This document shows positions 1 through 6,299 of a DNA stretch of 6,299 nucleotides, piece by piece. Position numbers and translations under genes: made by a program. The notes beneath the pieces are model-generated. The model was not told the DNA's origin. It saw only the letters and a list, made by a program, of their open reading frames with translations, and made no database searches. Position 1 is the stretch's first letter. The number at the start of each line of letters is the position of its first letter. Source of the DNA: Alphaproteobacteria bacterium (GTDB lineage: Bacteria; Pseudomonadota; Alphaproteobacteria; Sphingomonadales; Emcibacteraceae); contig NVTJ01000003.1 of assembly GCA_002401545.1 (NCBI GenBank), positions 1 to 6,299 of the forward strand, written 5' to 3'.

Positions 1-20
1 TCACGCACTCCCCCTCCTCG
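1..20 (-). promoter_or_regulatory. Ribosome binding site and probable start of a fourth operon gene, cut by the left edge
   Basis: On the minus strand a perfect AGGAGG (18 down to 13) lies just before the window edge. It is followed by two possible GTG starts. The one at 4-2 has an 8-nt spacer, which is near ideal, and the one at 8-6 has a 4-nt spacer. An ATG whose A is base 1 is also possible. The site is downstream of the NrfD-like gene on the same strand, so another cistron probably begins here. In molybdoenzyme operons this position is often a TorD/DmsD-type maturation chaperone or a cofactor gene, but no coding sequence is visible and that identity is only a guess. Confidence 0.5.
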
Positions 21-102
21 TATTAACTCGGGCGGCCACTTGGCCTTGCCTTACCCTGAAGGGCTCGGTTACTGAACTTTCTCCGAATGAGGCAAAAACA
101 AT
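21..102 (-). other. Intercistronic spacer with two small hairpins
   Basis: This stretch follows the TAG stop of the NrfD-like gene and has no supportable gene. It contains two short inverted repeats with 4-nt loops: GGCC-N4-GGCC at 34-45 and CCC-N4-GGG at 54-63. Neither has a long stem or a following T-run on the minus strand, so I do not call a rho-independent terminator. They could slow RNA decay or reduce read-through between the NrfD-like gene and the next cistron. Confidence 0.3.
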
Positions 103-1020
103 CTACCGGCCAAATATATCTGCCGGGGTCAGGATGGGGTCCATGACACCGGCCTTGAAAATCAGCACACGGAACAGGTAAAATCCGATCATGATTGACC
201 CCGTTGCGGTCAGGGTTGTGATGAAACTTGCCGGGACGAACATCAGAATTAAAAACGGTAAAATGGTCCCGATACCGATGACACCATACAGAAAAGGCCG
301 TGACAGAAAATCCTTTGTCAGCAGTTCATAAGACTGTTGGGCGCCTTTTGAGCCATTTTTTGCCCCATGCAGCAAGCTCAATATAGCCAGTAAAACCGCC
401 ACAACCAATATAATCTGAGCCACAGCAATCATGGCAAGCTGATTTTCATCGGCAACGGCAAAACCCAGGGTATTCAGGGCCATCACAAGTGATGTTCCCG
501 CCAGCAAACCATATAACATGCTGGACACTGGCATCAATCCGGTGCTCCACAGCGATATGGCGGTTGAGTGGGACATGGCGAAGCCCTGATAGACCACAAC
601 CACCATGGCTCCGGCAAGGGCAAGCATATAAGCAGGTTTGACCAATATCTCCGGCACGATGCCGAACAGTTGGCTAAACAGATAAATACTGCCGAATCCC
701 ACAAAGAAAATAATGCCCCACAGACCCCGGCTGATCCAGGATCGGTCAGGCCGCAACATGGCCCGCCATGACCGGCTGGGCACCCCCATGTGGCTCAGGT
801 GAAAATATGTCTTGCCGACACCGGTAATCAAAAGACCGAGCATGATTCCGGGCATGAAATTCAGCAGCATGGAGACGATGAACAGCCCTGCCCCCGTCTC
901 GCCGCAAAAGAAGGCCGTGGCCATGGGCGTATCCCAATAACGCTGAAACCGGTAACCGGACTTAAAAGTATGCCCGACAAATCCGGGGCGAAGGACATTT
1001 TTTAAACTCATATTAGCCAT
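103..1020 (-). CDS. NrfD/PsrC-family integral membrane subunit of a molybdoenzyme complex
   Basis: Membrane anchor and quinone-reactive subunit (305 aa) of the molybdoenzyme encoded upstream. About eight hydrophobic helices are visible, at roughly residues 34-53, 55-75, 98-118, 128-150, 162-188, 194-217, 242-262 and 264-286. Family features are the Gly-Glu-Thr-Gly turn at 40-43 and the loop running from His74-Leu75 through Trp85-Arg86 to Ser94-Trp95-Ile96-Ser97-Arg98, which matches the conserved loop after the second helix in NrfD proteins. NrfD-type subunits generally carry no heme and pass electrons between the adjacent iron-sulfur subunit and menaquinone or ubiquinone. The start at 1020 is supported by GAGGAG at 1028-1033 with a 7-nt spacer; Met4 is a less well placed alternative. 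The gap to the upstream stop is 16 nt, so it is the third gene of one transcript. Family assignment is firm; quinone type and electron direction are not known. Confidence 0.9.
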   Translation of the reverse strand: MANMSLKNVLRPGFVGHTFKSGYRFQRYWDTPMATAFFCGETGAGLFIVSMLLNFMPGIMLGLLITGVGKTYFHLSHMGVPSRSWRAMLRPDRSWISRGLWGIIFFVGFGSIYLFSQLFGIVPEILVKPAYMLALAGAMVVVVYQGFAMSHSTAISLWSTGLMPVSSMLYGLLAGTSLVMALNTLGFAVADENQLAMIAVAQIILVVAVLLAILSLLHGAKNGSKGAQQSYELLTKDFLSRPFLYGVIGIGTILPFLILMFVPASFITTLTATGSIMIGFYLFRVLIFKAGVMDPILTPADIFGR

Positions 1021-1036
1021 TATATTTCTCCTCAGA

Positions 1037-1651
1037 TTATTCGATGTAGAATACTTTTGGCCGGGTATTTTTCTCCGGCAGCGGCTGACGTCCCATACGG
1101 TCCCGGATCAGGCGGCTGACCTTGCTGTCCGGGTCATCAAGATCGCCAAACACACGGGCGTCCGTGGGACATGTGGCGACACAGGCCGGGTCCTTGCCCG
1201 CATCCACGCGCTCTGAACAGAAATCACATTTGGTGAAGGTGCCGCATTCAAATCGCGAATAGCCCTGTTCCTCGAACGGGGTCAGGTTGCCATCACCGAA
1301 CAGGCCGTTTTTGAGCTGGGTTTCCTCAATCTGGGTCCGCATATCATAGGGACAGGCCACCGCACAGGAACCGCAACCGATACATAACGCCGCATCCACC
1401 ATGACAATGCCGTCATCGCGGGTATAGGTGGCGCCACTGGGGCAGACCTTTTCGCAGGGGGCATCCTCACAATGATTACAGATGGTCGGCAGATAGGTGC
1501 GCGACACATTGGGGAATTCGCCGCTTTCCAGACTTAACGTGCGGGTAAAAAACACTCCGTCCGGCAGGGAGTTTTCCTGTTTGCAAGCCACCGTACAGGC
1601 ATTGCAGCCAATACAGCGTTTAACATCAAATACCATTCCGTAACTGGTCAT
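1037..1651 (-). CDS. Four-cluster 4Fe-4S ferredoxin-like electron-transfer subunit (DmsB/NrfC/PsrB type)
   Basis: Electron-wire subunit (204 aa) linking the molybdenum subunit to the membrane subunit. Sixteen cysteines fall in the family's four groups: 13/16/19/23, 58/61/66/70, 90/93/96/100 and 142/145/157/161. This predicts four [4Fe-4S] clusters with the usual cross-paired ligation. There is no signal peptide or twin-arginine motif; the protein starts almost directly with the first ferredoxin motif, so it should be cytoplasmic and bound to the inner face of the membrane. Its ATG overlaps the upstream stop as ATGA (1648-1651), which suggests translational coupling; AAAGG lies 7 nt upstream. 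The segment between Cys100 and Cys142 is about 40 residues, longer than in short DmsB-like proteins, and holds an extra cysteine, Cys136. Family and role are clear; which member of the family it is remains open. Confidence 0.93.
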   Translation of the reverse strand: MTSYGMVFDVKRCIGCNACTVACKQENSLPDGVFFTRTLSLESGEFPNVSRTYLPTICNHCEDAPCEKVCPSGATYTRDDGIVMVDAALCIGCGSCAVACPYDMRTQIEETQLKNGLFGDGNLTPFEEQGYSRFECGTFTKCDFCSERVDAGKDPACVATCPTDARVFGDLDDPDSKVSRLIRDRMGRQPLPEKNTRPKVFYIE

Positions 1652-4245
1652 TGCACAGCCTTTCCATCGCTATAGCTATAGACGCTGTCTTTTCCCTTCA
1701 GTTCGTCGGGGATATGGTCAAGCTTGGTCAGTTTCACCCGGCAAACAGATTCGCACTGGCCACTACAGGCATCGGTATTTTCAAGGTCCGCCGGCAGCAT
1801 GTCATTAAAATGACCACCGCCGTAGGGCACGCCTGCATTCTGGGACATCATCCGCGACAGGGAATTGGACACCCCGATGGTTTCCGGGTGAATACCCTCG
1901 GTCAGACCCAGTCTGCCATATATTTTGCCATATTGGGATTCGACCAGTACCAGATCACCGTCTGCCATTCCTTTGGCGGCAGCGGTTTTGGGGTTCAGTT
2001 GCAGGGCCGTATGAACCGGGTCACGATAGACAATATCCTTGATCCACGGATTGGTCAGGCTTTCACCAAAATTGAGCTGAATATCCTTAAACGTAATGGC
2101 ATAAAGGTCATACTCGCCGTTGTCGCGCAACACAGGCTCCAGCACCGGTGTTGGCAGGGGTTGATAATCATCCCAGTGCCATTCGTCCCGGATGGGAACT
2201 TCTGCCGCATCCATTGATTTCTTGAGGCCATCGCGTTCGCGGATAATATCCTCTATATAGAAATTCAGCCGCATTCCATCCCACGGTTTATACCATTTGT
2301 CGGTGCGGCGCGGGGTCACCGAATGACCATGCTCAATATACCAGTCCAGGTCCTTGCCGTTCCAGTTCAACCCCTTGCGGCGGGCAATTTCCTTGTCGCT
2401 GTGTTTCTGGTCCAGTTCCAGCTTGAGATTAGGGCTTTCCTCAAAACCATTAACGATATTCAGCACGCTGTTCCAGACTTCCAGCACACCAAGCCCCTCG
2501 GAAAGATCATTGAAGATGTCTTCCTCACTGCGGGTATCATAAAGCGGGTCGGTCATGGGCTGACGCAGACACATGCCTTCGGTATGGGGCGGCTCAATCA
2601 TGGTCATGTTCCAGCTTTCCAGTGAATCATGCCCCGGCAGGATAATATCCGCAAAAGCGTTGGTGTCATTGGGCACAATATCAATGGCGACGATAAACCG
2701 CATCTCGCGCATGATCTGGAACCAGTCTTCCCGGTTGCCGGGCAGGCTCCAGATGGGATTGGAATGACAGATCAGCATCACATCCGGCTTGAAATCCAGG
2801 CTGAATTTTTCAGGGTTTTTCCAGACTTCTACATTCAGATGCCCCGGATGAACCCCCAGAGGGAAATAACTCATCAGGTCCATATTATCCGGCGGAAAGG
2901 AAAAACCCGGATGGGGGCCTAATTGATGGGGGGTGCCCAGCAGTTGCCCGCTGTCACCCTCGGCCACGTGGCCATTGTCCACCTTCTGATCATCTAACGT
3001 TGCCCCCACATGGCCGCCCGGCATATCAATACTGCCCACCAGCATATTGACCAGTTTGAAAGCATGGTTGGACTGGGTTGAGTATTTATGAGCATGGGCG
3101 CCCCGGTAGTAATTATATCCCGCCGGGCGAAGCGGCAGGGTCCGGCCATCAATGGTGATGGTATTGCCAATATCTGCGGCCTTGGAAAATTCGCGGGCAA
3201 TACGGCGGATGGTCTCCGCAGGCACCGTGGTGATTTCTGACATCTGCTCCGGTGTGCATTCGGCCAGAATATCCTTGAAACGCTGAAAAGAGGGCTTGCA
3301 GGGCTTGCCCTCCACCTCATAGGACCCCTCAATGGCAAACTCACCGATGGATTTGTCATCATAGGTCTTGGCCTTATTGTCTTTGCCGTCCCAGACATAA
3401 ACCTTACCATCACTGTCCCGAATAAAATAACCGTCTTCGCCCACCAGATAAGGCGCGTTGGTATCATGTTTCAGGGTCTCATAATCACAAAGCCCTTCTT
3501 CTATGAGCACATGGCACATCCCCAGGGCAAAATGACGGTCAGAGGCGGGTTTGATGGGCACCCATTCTTCGGCCTTGGCCCCGCCAATGGACAGGCGAGG
3601 CTCCACGCAGACCACCCGCATATTGCGCTCCACCCGGGCATTGGCCACATGAAAGGCCTGAGCCGCCGTATGAAGATGAGAAGAAAACCCGTCACCACTG
3701 CCGTTATTAATCCAGTAATTACAATAATTTACATCATTCGCAGCGGCAAAGGTGGAATGAATAAAACCATTCATGGGATGATAACCGCCACCGCAAAAGC
3801 TGCCTGCGGTCGAGAAATAATTGCTGTTGCCCACCACCAGAGGCCAGGCCCAGAGATACAGCTTCTGAAAATCCGCAATGGACGGCAGAAGCTTGCGGGG
3901 GTCTTCATCAATAGAGGTCTTCAGCTCACGGATGGTTGTCTCCATAGCCTCTTCCCAACTGATCGGCACCCACATGGGGTCAATGCCCGGACCCTTTTCT
4001 GGATTGGTCCGCTTCAGGGGTGTTTTAAAGCGGCTCGGGTCATAATGACGCATGATGGCCGCGTTGCCCTTGGGACACAGACGGCCCATATTTGCCGGAC
4101 TGTCAGGATCACCTTCAATCTTGTTAATAACACCGTCATCGGTCACATGAACAATGGTATTGCAGGAGTGTATGCACATCTTGCAGCTTGATTTTTTCCA
4201 GGTTCCGGCCTTCATGGAATTCTGAACGGGGGTTTGAACAGTCAT
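1648..4245 (-). CDS. Molybdopterin (bis-MGD) oxidoreductase catalytic subunit, DMSO reductase family, substrate unknown
   Basis: Catalytic subunit (865 aa, roughly 97 kDa). The N-terminal Fe4S4 domain has Cys21-x2-Cys24-x3-Cys28-x28-Cys57, followed by Pro-Lys-Gly, which predicts one [4Fe-4S] cluster near the pterin. The central molybdopterin domain spans about 75-580. Cys151, in Ser-Phe-Cys-Gly-Gly-Gly-Tyr-His, sits where this family places its protein Mo ligand, so a cysteine-ligated Mo (or W) is likely. The C-terminal dinucleotide-binding domain is about 710-840 and includes the Asn-Pro-Lys-Thr-Ala-Ala segment at 751-756. There is no Tat signal, so the enzyme should stay in the cytoplasm, unlike periplasmic PsrA/PhsA/DmsA. 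With the two downstream genes it forms a complete three-subunit complex. Subunit layout and size recall phenylacetyl-CoA:acceptor oxidoreductase (PadB) and, less closely, sulfite dehydrogenase SoeA; I cannot choose between these and an uncharacterised activity. The start is supported by AGGGAGA 6 nt upstream. A cysteine triad at 827/831/835 near the C terminus is unusual. Confidence 0.93.
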   Translation of the reverse strand: MTVQTPVQNSMKAGTWKKSSCKMCIHSCNTIVHVTDDGVINKIEGDPDSPANMGRLCPKGNAAIMRHYDPSRFKTPLKRTNPEKGPGIDPMWVPISWEEAMETTIRELKTSIDEDPRKLLPSIADFQKLYLWAWPLVVGNSNYFSTAGSFCGGGYHPMNGFIHSTFAAANDVNYCNYWINNGSGDGFSSHLHTAAQAFHVANARVERNMRVVCVEPRLSIGGAKAEEWVPIKPASDRHFALGMCHVLIEEGLCDYETLKHDTNAPYLVGEDGYFIRDSDGKVYVWDGKDNKAKTYDDKSIGEFAIEGSYEVEGKPCKPSFQRFKDILAECTPEQMSEITTVPAETIRRIAREFSKAADIGNTITIDGRTLPLRPAGYNYYRGAHAHKYSTQSNHAFKLVNMLVGSIDMPGGHVGATLDDQKVDNGHVAEGDSGQLLGTPHQLGPHPGFSFPPDNMDLMSYFPLGVHPGHLNVEVWKNPEKFSLDFKPDVMLICHSNPIWSLPGNREDWFQIMREMRFIVAIDIVPNDTNAFADIILPGHDSLESWNMTMIEPPHTEGMCLRQPMTDPLYDTRSEEDIFNDLSEGLGVLEVWNSVLNIVNGFEESPNLKLELDQKHSDKEIARRKGLNWNGKDLDWYIEHGHSVTPRRTDKWYKPWDGMRLNFYIEDIIRERDGLKKSMDAAEVPIRDEWHWDDYQPLPTPVLEPVLRDNGEYDLYAITFKDIQLNFGESLTNPWIKDIVYRDPVHTALQLNPKTAAAKGMADGDLVLVESQYGKIYGRLGLTEGIHPETIGVSNSLSRMMSQNAGVPYGGGHFNDMLPADLENTDACSGQCESVCRVKLTKLDHIPDELKGKDSVYSYSDGKAVQ

Positions 4246-4321
4246 GGATGGTCTCCCTATATTTTCAACCGTATCTTCCAGAAATGACGGCTTGATGCTT
4301 AATAGTGGTTTTTAAATGTAT

Positions 4322-4334
4322 TTTAATCATTAAA
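4322..4334. promoter_or_regulatory. 13-bp perfect palindrome, possible operator
   Basis: TTTAAT-C-ATTAAA is a perfect inverted repeat around one central base. It lies in the spacer of the weak leftward promoter candidate, where a bound protein could block the redox operon. The region is A/T-rich, so a palindrome of this length could arise by chance. Confidence 0.3.
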
Positions 4335-4394
4335 TTGAATAAAAGAACTAACATAAAAATTCGGGATACGAAAGACGTTTCTGAAAAAAATCTT

Positions 4395-4410
4395 GGCTAT
4401 TATCGGCTAT
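4395..4410 (+). repeat. Tandem GGCTAT direct repeat with 10-bp period
   Basis: GGCTAT occurs at 4395-4400 and again at 4405-4410, separated by TATC, so the two copies lie about one helical turn apart. The pair ends 5 bp upstream of the proposed -35 of the EAL gene, a typical position for an activator site. No known regulator motif is recognised. Confidence 0.3.
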
Positions 4411-4415
4411 CCATA

Positions 4416-4444
4416 TTGACCTGACTGCCACTTATCTCCATTAT
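4416..4444 (+). promoter_or_regulatory. Candidate sigma70-type promoter for the EAL gene
   Basis: TTGACC (4416-4421, five of six consensus bases) is followed by a 17-bp spacer and CATTAT (4439-4444, four of six). Transcription would begin near 4451, giving a leader of about 25 nt that still contains the AAGGA ribosome binding site of the gene. Confidence 0.45.
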
Positions 4445-4475
4445 TCCATGAAAAACCGGAATTATAAGGATCAAC

Positions 4476-5999
4476 ATGTCTGATACTGGCGGAAGCTTTG
4501 GCCACTCTTTTAAAGTCGGGACTTATAAAACTTTTAAAAACCCCATAACATATGTCAGCGCGGCAATTGTCGGCGGCGTGTCCCTTATGACAAAAGACTA
4601 TGCCTGGGGTATTCTTGCCCCCTTTATCATCCCGCTGCTTGTTCAGGCGGCCATCCGAATTCTGGCCGAATATGAATATCAGGAAATGCTTGCCGGACAT
4701 ACGGATACTGCTGCAACGGACAGTCCTGACCTTGCGGCCATCTCGGATATTTCATCTTTTTCAGCACTTTTTCACGCCATGCAAAAAACCGGAAAAAACC
4801 ATCTGTTGATAAAAATCCAGATTAATCCGGCGTCAGAAGTCATCCGGCTCAACGAAACCAATGGTCTTTCGGCAGAAAACACCATGATCAAAATGATAGA
4901 AAATATTATTCAGCAAAATTTTGACGACGGGATAGTCGTTAAAGTATCTTTTAATGCTTTCATGATTATTCTTGATGGCGATTATAAAACACTTGAAGAT
5001 CGCCTCCATGCCTTCATCGATGAAAATTCCCCACGCCGGATTGAAATAAATAACAGGGCTTATTTTCCCAAACTTCTGATGGGAATCACACCGTTATCAA
5101 ACCATTCTGGCGAAAGCTTTTCACGTCTTGAATTTTCCATTCAGAAAGCCTTCCTTTCAGCGGGAAGGGCCTATTGGTATGTAGCTGCGGAAAGCGAGGA
5201 ATTTAATAACTATCGCCAAAAAAGAATTGGGCTGCGCCATGCACGCCGGGCGATAAGTGATTTAGAATTAGGGCTTTTTGCCCAACCCATCGTAAAGCTC
5301 GGAGATGGCCCGCAAACCCGTAAATATGAAGTTCTGCTTCGTCACTACCGGACGGCCACGGACATTCACTCACCCGCCAAAATTCTGCAATATGCCGATT
5401 TCAATAAAGTTTCACAGGATATCGACCTCTATGTCATCGCCCTTCTGTGCCGGAATTTCCACCGCCTCAATGACGCCGGCAACACAGAGATTGACAGCAT
5501 ATCAATAAATTTAACCGGTTCTTCTTTCACCAGCCCGCGCTTTGTGGGCCTGATGAATGACATTGTGTCCCGTGAGAATGTACCCAGAGATAAAATCGTT
5601 CTGGAAATAACAGAAACCCTGGCCAACAAGAATATTTCACAGGCCATCAAAACCATGGAAAAACTTCAGGCCGCAGGATTTAAACTGGCACTTGATGATA
5701 TTGGAATCGGGTCAAGCAATTTTTATAATCTGAGCCGCTTTCCCGTTGATTATTACAAGATTGACCGCCTTTATTGTGAGGAAGTATCACAAAGCCCGGA
5801 AACACAACGCTTCATACAATTGATCATTGATGTGGGAAAATCAAAAGGGAGAAAAATCATTGCTGAAGGTATTCCCAACACGGAAACCCTGAAAATACTG
5901 ACCGATATGGGCGTGGACTTTTCACAGAGCTTTCTGACCGGGAAACCAAAAGAACTTATCAGAGCGCCCAAATTTAATGCCGTCAACAAAGACGTATAA
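4476..5999 (+). CDS. Membrane-anchored degenerate-GGDEF/EAL protein, probable cyclic-di-GMP phosphodiesterase
   Basis: A 507-aa signalling protein. Two hydrophobic segments (about 24-38 and 43-60) form a likely membrane hairpin that leaves both ends in the cytoplasm. Residues about 108-238 look like a worn GGDEF domain: the signature position reads Ser158-Phe-Asn-Ala-Phe162 in a correct-looking beta hairpin, so cyclase activity is not expected. The EAL domain covers about 252-497. Glu285 (in Glu-Val-Leu), Asn345, Glu377, Glu380, Asp407-Asp408, Lys428, Glu464 and Gln484 match the family's metal and catalytic positions, so hydrolysis of c-di-GMP to pGpG is plausible. Deviations are Asp-Asp-Ile-Gly for Asp-Asp-Phe-Gly in loop 6, Pro467 where a second Glu usually follows Ala-Glu-Gly, and Gln-Ser-Phe for Gln-Gly-Tyr. 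The start is supported by AAGGA 5 nt upstream. It is visibly more A/T-rich than the redox operon. It is probably monocistronic, ending 4 bp from the converging LysR-type gene. Confidence 0.88.
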   Translation: MSDTGGSFGHSFKVGTYKTFKNPITYVSAAIVGGVSLMTKDYAWGILAPFIIPLLVQAAIRILAEYEYQEMLAGHTDTAATDSPDLAAISDISSFSALFHAMQKTGKNHLLIKIQINPASEVIRLNETNGLSAENTMIKMIENIIQQNFDDGIVVKVSFNAFMIILDGDYKTLEDRLHAFIDENSPRRIEINNRAYFPKLLMGITPLSNHSGESFSRLEFSIQKAFLSAGRAYWYVAAESEEFNNYRQKRIGLRHARRAISDLELGLFAQPIVKLGDGPQTRKYEVLLRHYRTATDIHSPAKILQYADFNKVSQDIDLYVIALLCRNFHRLNDAGNTEIDSISINLTGSSFTSPRFVGLMNDIVSRENVPRDKIVLEITETLANKNISQAIKTMEKLQAAGFKLALDDIGIGSSNFYNLSRFPVDYYKIDRLYCEEVSQSPETQRFIQLIIDVGKSKGRKIIAEGIPNTETLKILTDMGVDFSQSFLTGKPKELIRAPKFNAVNKDV

Positions 6000-6003
6000 G
6001 CTG

Positions 6004-6299
6004 TCAAACATCTGTACAAGCCACAGTCTGCCCCAATCCACCTTCCAGTCTGGCCTTGATGTCTGGAATATGGCGTATGATAAACTGCCGGAATGCCCGC
6101 ATACGCGCCGCCGCCCTCAGGTCACGGTGTGACAATAACCATACTTCCAAGGAAGGGATTGGATCACTCAACCGAACCAGTTCTGGCGCATGGTCCCCAA
6201 GAAAGCACGGAAAATATCCGATACCGGCACCCTGTTTTGTTGCCTCATACTGAATAAGAATATTGTTAAAATGTCCCACCATCTGAAGATGTGGAAAAG
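6004..6299 (-). CDS. LysR-type transcriptional regulator, C-terminal part only (start lies beyond the right edge)
   Basis: The reading frame is open from the right edge to a TGA at 6006-6004 and gives about 97 residues. These match the end of a LysR effector-binding domain: a helix leading into Gly-Ala-Gly-Ile-Gly-Tyr-Phe-Pro, the usual glycine-rich turn, then a strand of the form Val-Trp-Leu-Leu-Ser-His-Arg-Asp-Leu-Arg and a final Arg-rich helix of the kind that closes these proteins. The N-terminal helix-turn-helix is outside the window, as these regulators are normally about 300 aa. An internal ATG at 6282 is not the real start, since the frame continues upstream through it. LysR regulators act as DNA-binding oligomers responding to small-molecule coinducers. 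The target is unknown; it is not divergent from the redox operon, so a regulatory link is not implied. Confidence 0.85.
   Translation of the reverse strand, partial: FPHLQMVGHFNNILIQYEATKQGAGIGYFPCFLGDHAPELVRLSDPIPSLEVWLLSHRDLRAAARMRAFRQFIIRHIPDIKARLEGGLGQTVACTDV

Larger units (their letters stand above)
4246..4475. promoter_or_regulatory. Divergent intergenic promoter region
   Basis: This 230-bp spacer separates the starts of the molybdoenzyme operon (leftward) and the EAL gene (rightward), so it should hold both promoters. The core at about 4300-4380 is strongly A/T-rich. For the leftward operon a weak candidate is TTTATT (4343-4338) with a 17-nt spacer to TACATT (4320-4315). It scores poorly against consensus and is offered only as a place to look. 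I found no FNR-type TTGAT-N4-ATCAA site and no -24/-12 sigma54 element. Confidence 0.6.

Noticed and set aside
1651..2217. 188-codon plus-strand open frame
   Set aside because: It lies fully opposite the molybdenum subunit gene, whose protein has clear family motifs; the plus-strand product has no recognisable domain.
2994..3467. 157-codon minus-strand open frame in another frame of the molybdenum gene
   Set aside because: It is nested inside an intact 865-codon frame with continuous homology-like motifs, so there is no sign of a frameshift or second gene.
3466..4191. 241-codon plus-strand open frame
   Set aside because: It is antisense to the N-terminal Fe4S4 and Mo-ligand region of the catalytic subunit and has no recognisable domain; it is a by-product of codon bias in the real gene.
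4442..4464. Inverted repeat ATTCC/GGAAT just upstream of the EAL ribosome binding site
   Set aside because: Only 5 bp of stem with a 10-nt loop; too weak to call a riboswitch or thermosensor.
4448..4483. 11-codon upstream frame overlapping the EAL start
   Set aside because: It has no Shine-Dalgarno sequence, and the proposed promoter would start transcription near 4451, after its ATG.
4407..4700. 97-codon minus-strand open frame over the EAL promoter and start
   Set aside because: It has no recognisable domain and is antisense to the well-supported EAL gene start and its ribosome binding site.
1..6299. CRISPR arrays, tRNA or rRNA genes, insertion sequences
   Set aside because: No regularly spaced repeats, cloverleaf or rRNA-like segment, transposase frame or terminal inverted repeats were seen on either strand.

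Overview
This window most likely comes from the chromosome of a Gram-negative proteobacterium with mid-range G+C. An alphaproteobacterium is my guess from the general look of the proteins, not something the sequence proves. It holds three complete genes in a minus-strand operon, one complete plus-strand signalling gene, the 3' part of a LysR-type regulator gene, and the likely start of a fourth operon gene at the left edge.

The minus-strand operon (about 4245 down to 103, probably running off the left edge) encodes a three-part complex iron-sulfur molybdoenzyme. Its parts are a bis-MGD molybdenum catalytic subunit (865 aa), a four-cluster ferredoxin-like electron-transfer subunit (204 aa) and an NrfD/PsrC-type membrane subunit (305 aa). 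The first two genes overlap by ATGA, the next gap is 16 nt, and each start has a Shine-Dalgarno sequence, although the middle one is weak. Neither soluble subunit has a Tat signal, so the catalytic module should face the cytoplasm and exchange electrons with the quinone pool through the NrfD-like subunit. The substrate cannot be read from the sequence. Cytoplasm-facing relatives of this layout include phenylacetyl-CoA:acceptor oxidoreductase (PadBCD) and sulfite dehydrogenase (SoeABC).

A 230-bp divergent intergenic region (4246-4475) separates the operon from the plus-strand gene. It is A/T-rich and holds a 13-bp palindrome, a 10-bp-spaced direct repeat and a plausible sigma70-type promoter for the plus-strand gene.

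The plus-strand gene (4476-5999) encodes a membrane-anchored protein with a degenerate GGDEF-like domain and a largely intact EAL domain, so it is a probable cyclic-di-GMP phosphodiesterase. It converges, with only 4 bp between stop codons, on the LysR-family gene that enters from the right edge. Nothing in the sequence shows a functional link between the signalling gene and the redox operon beyond their shared divergent promoter region.
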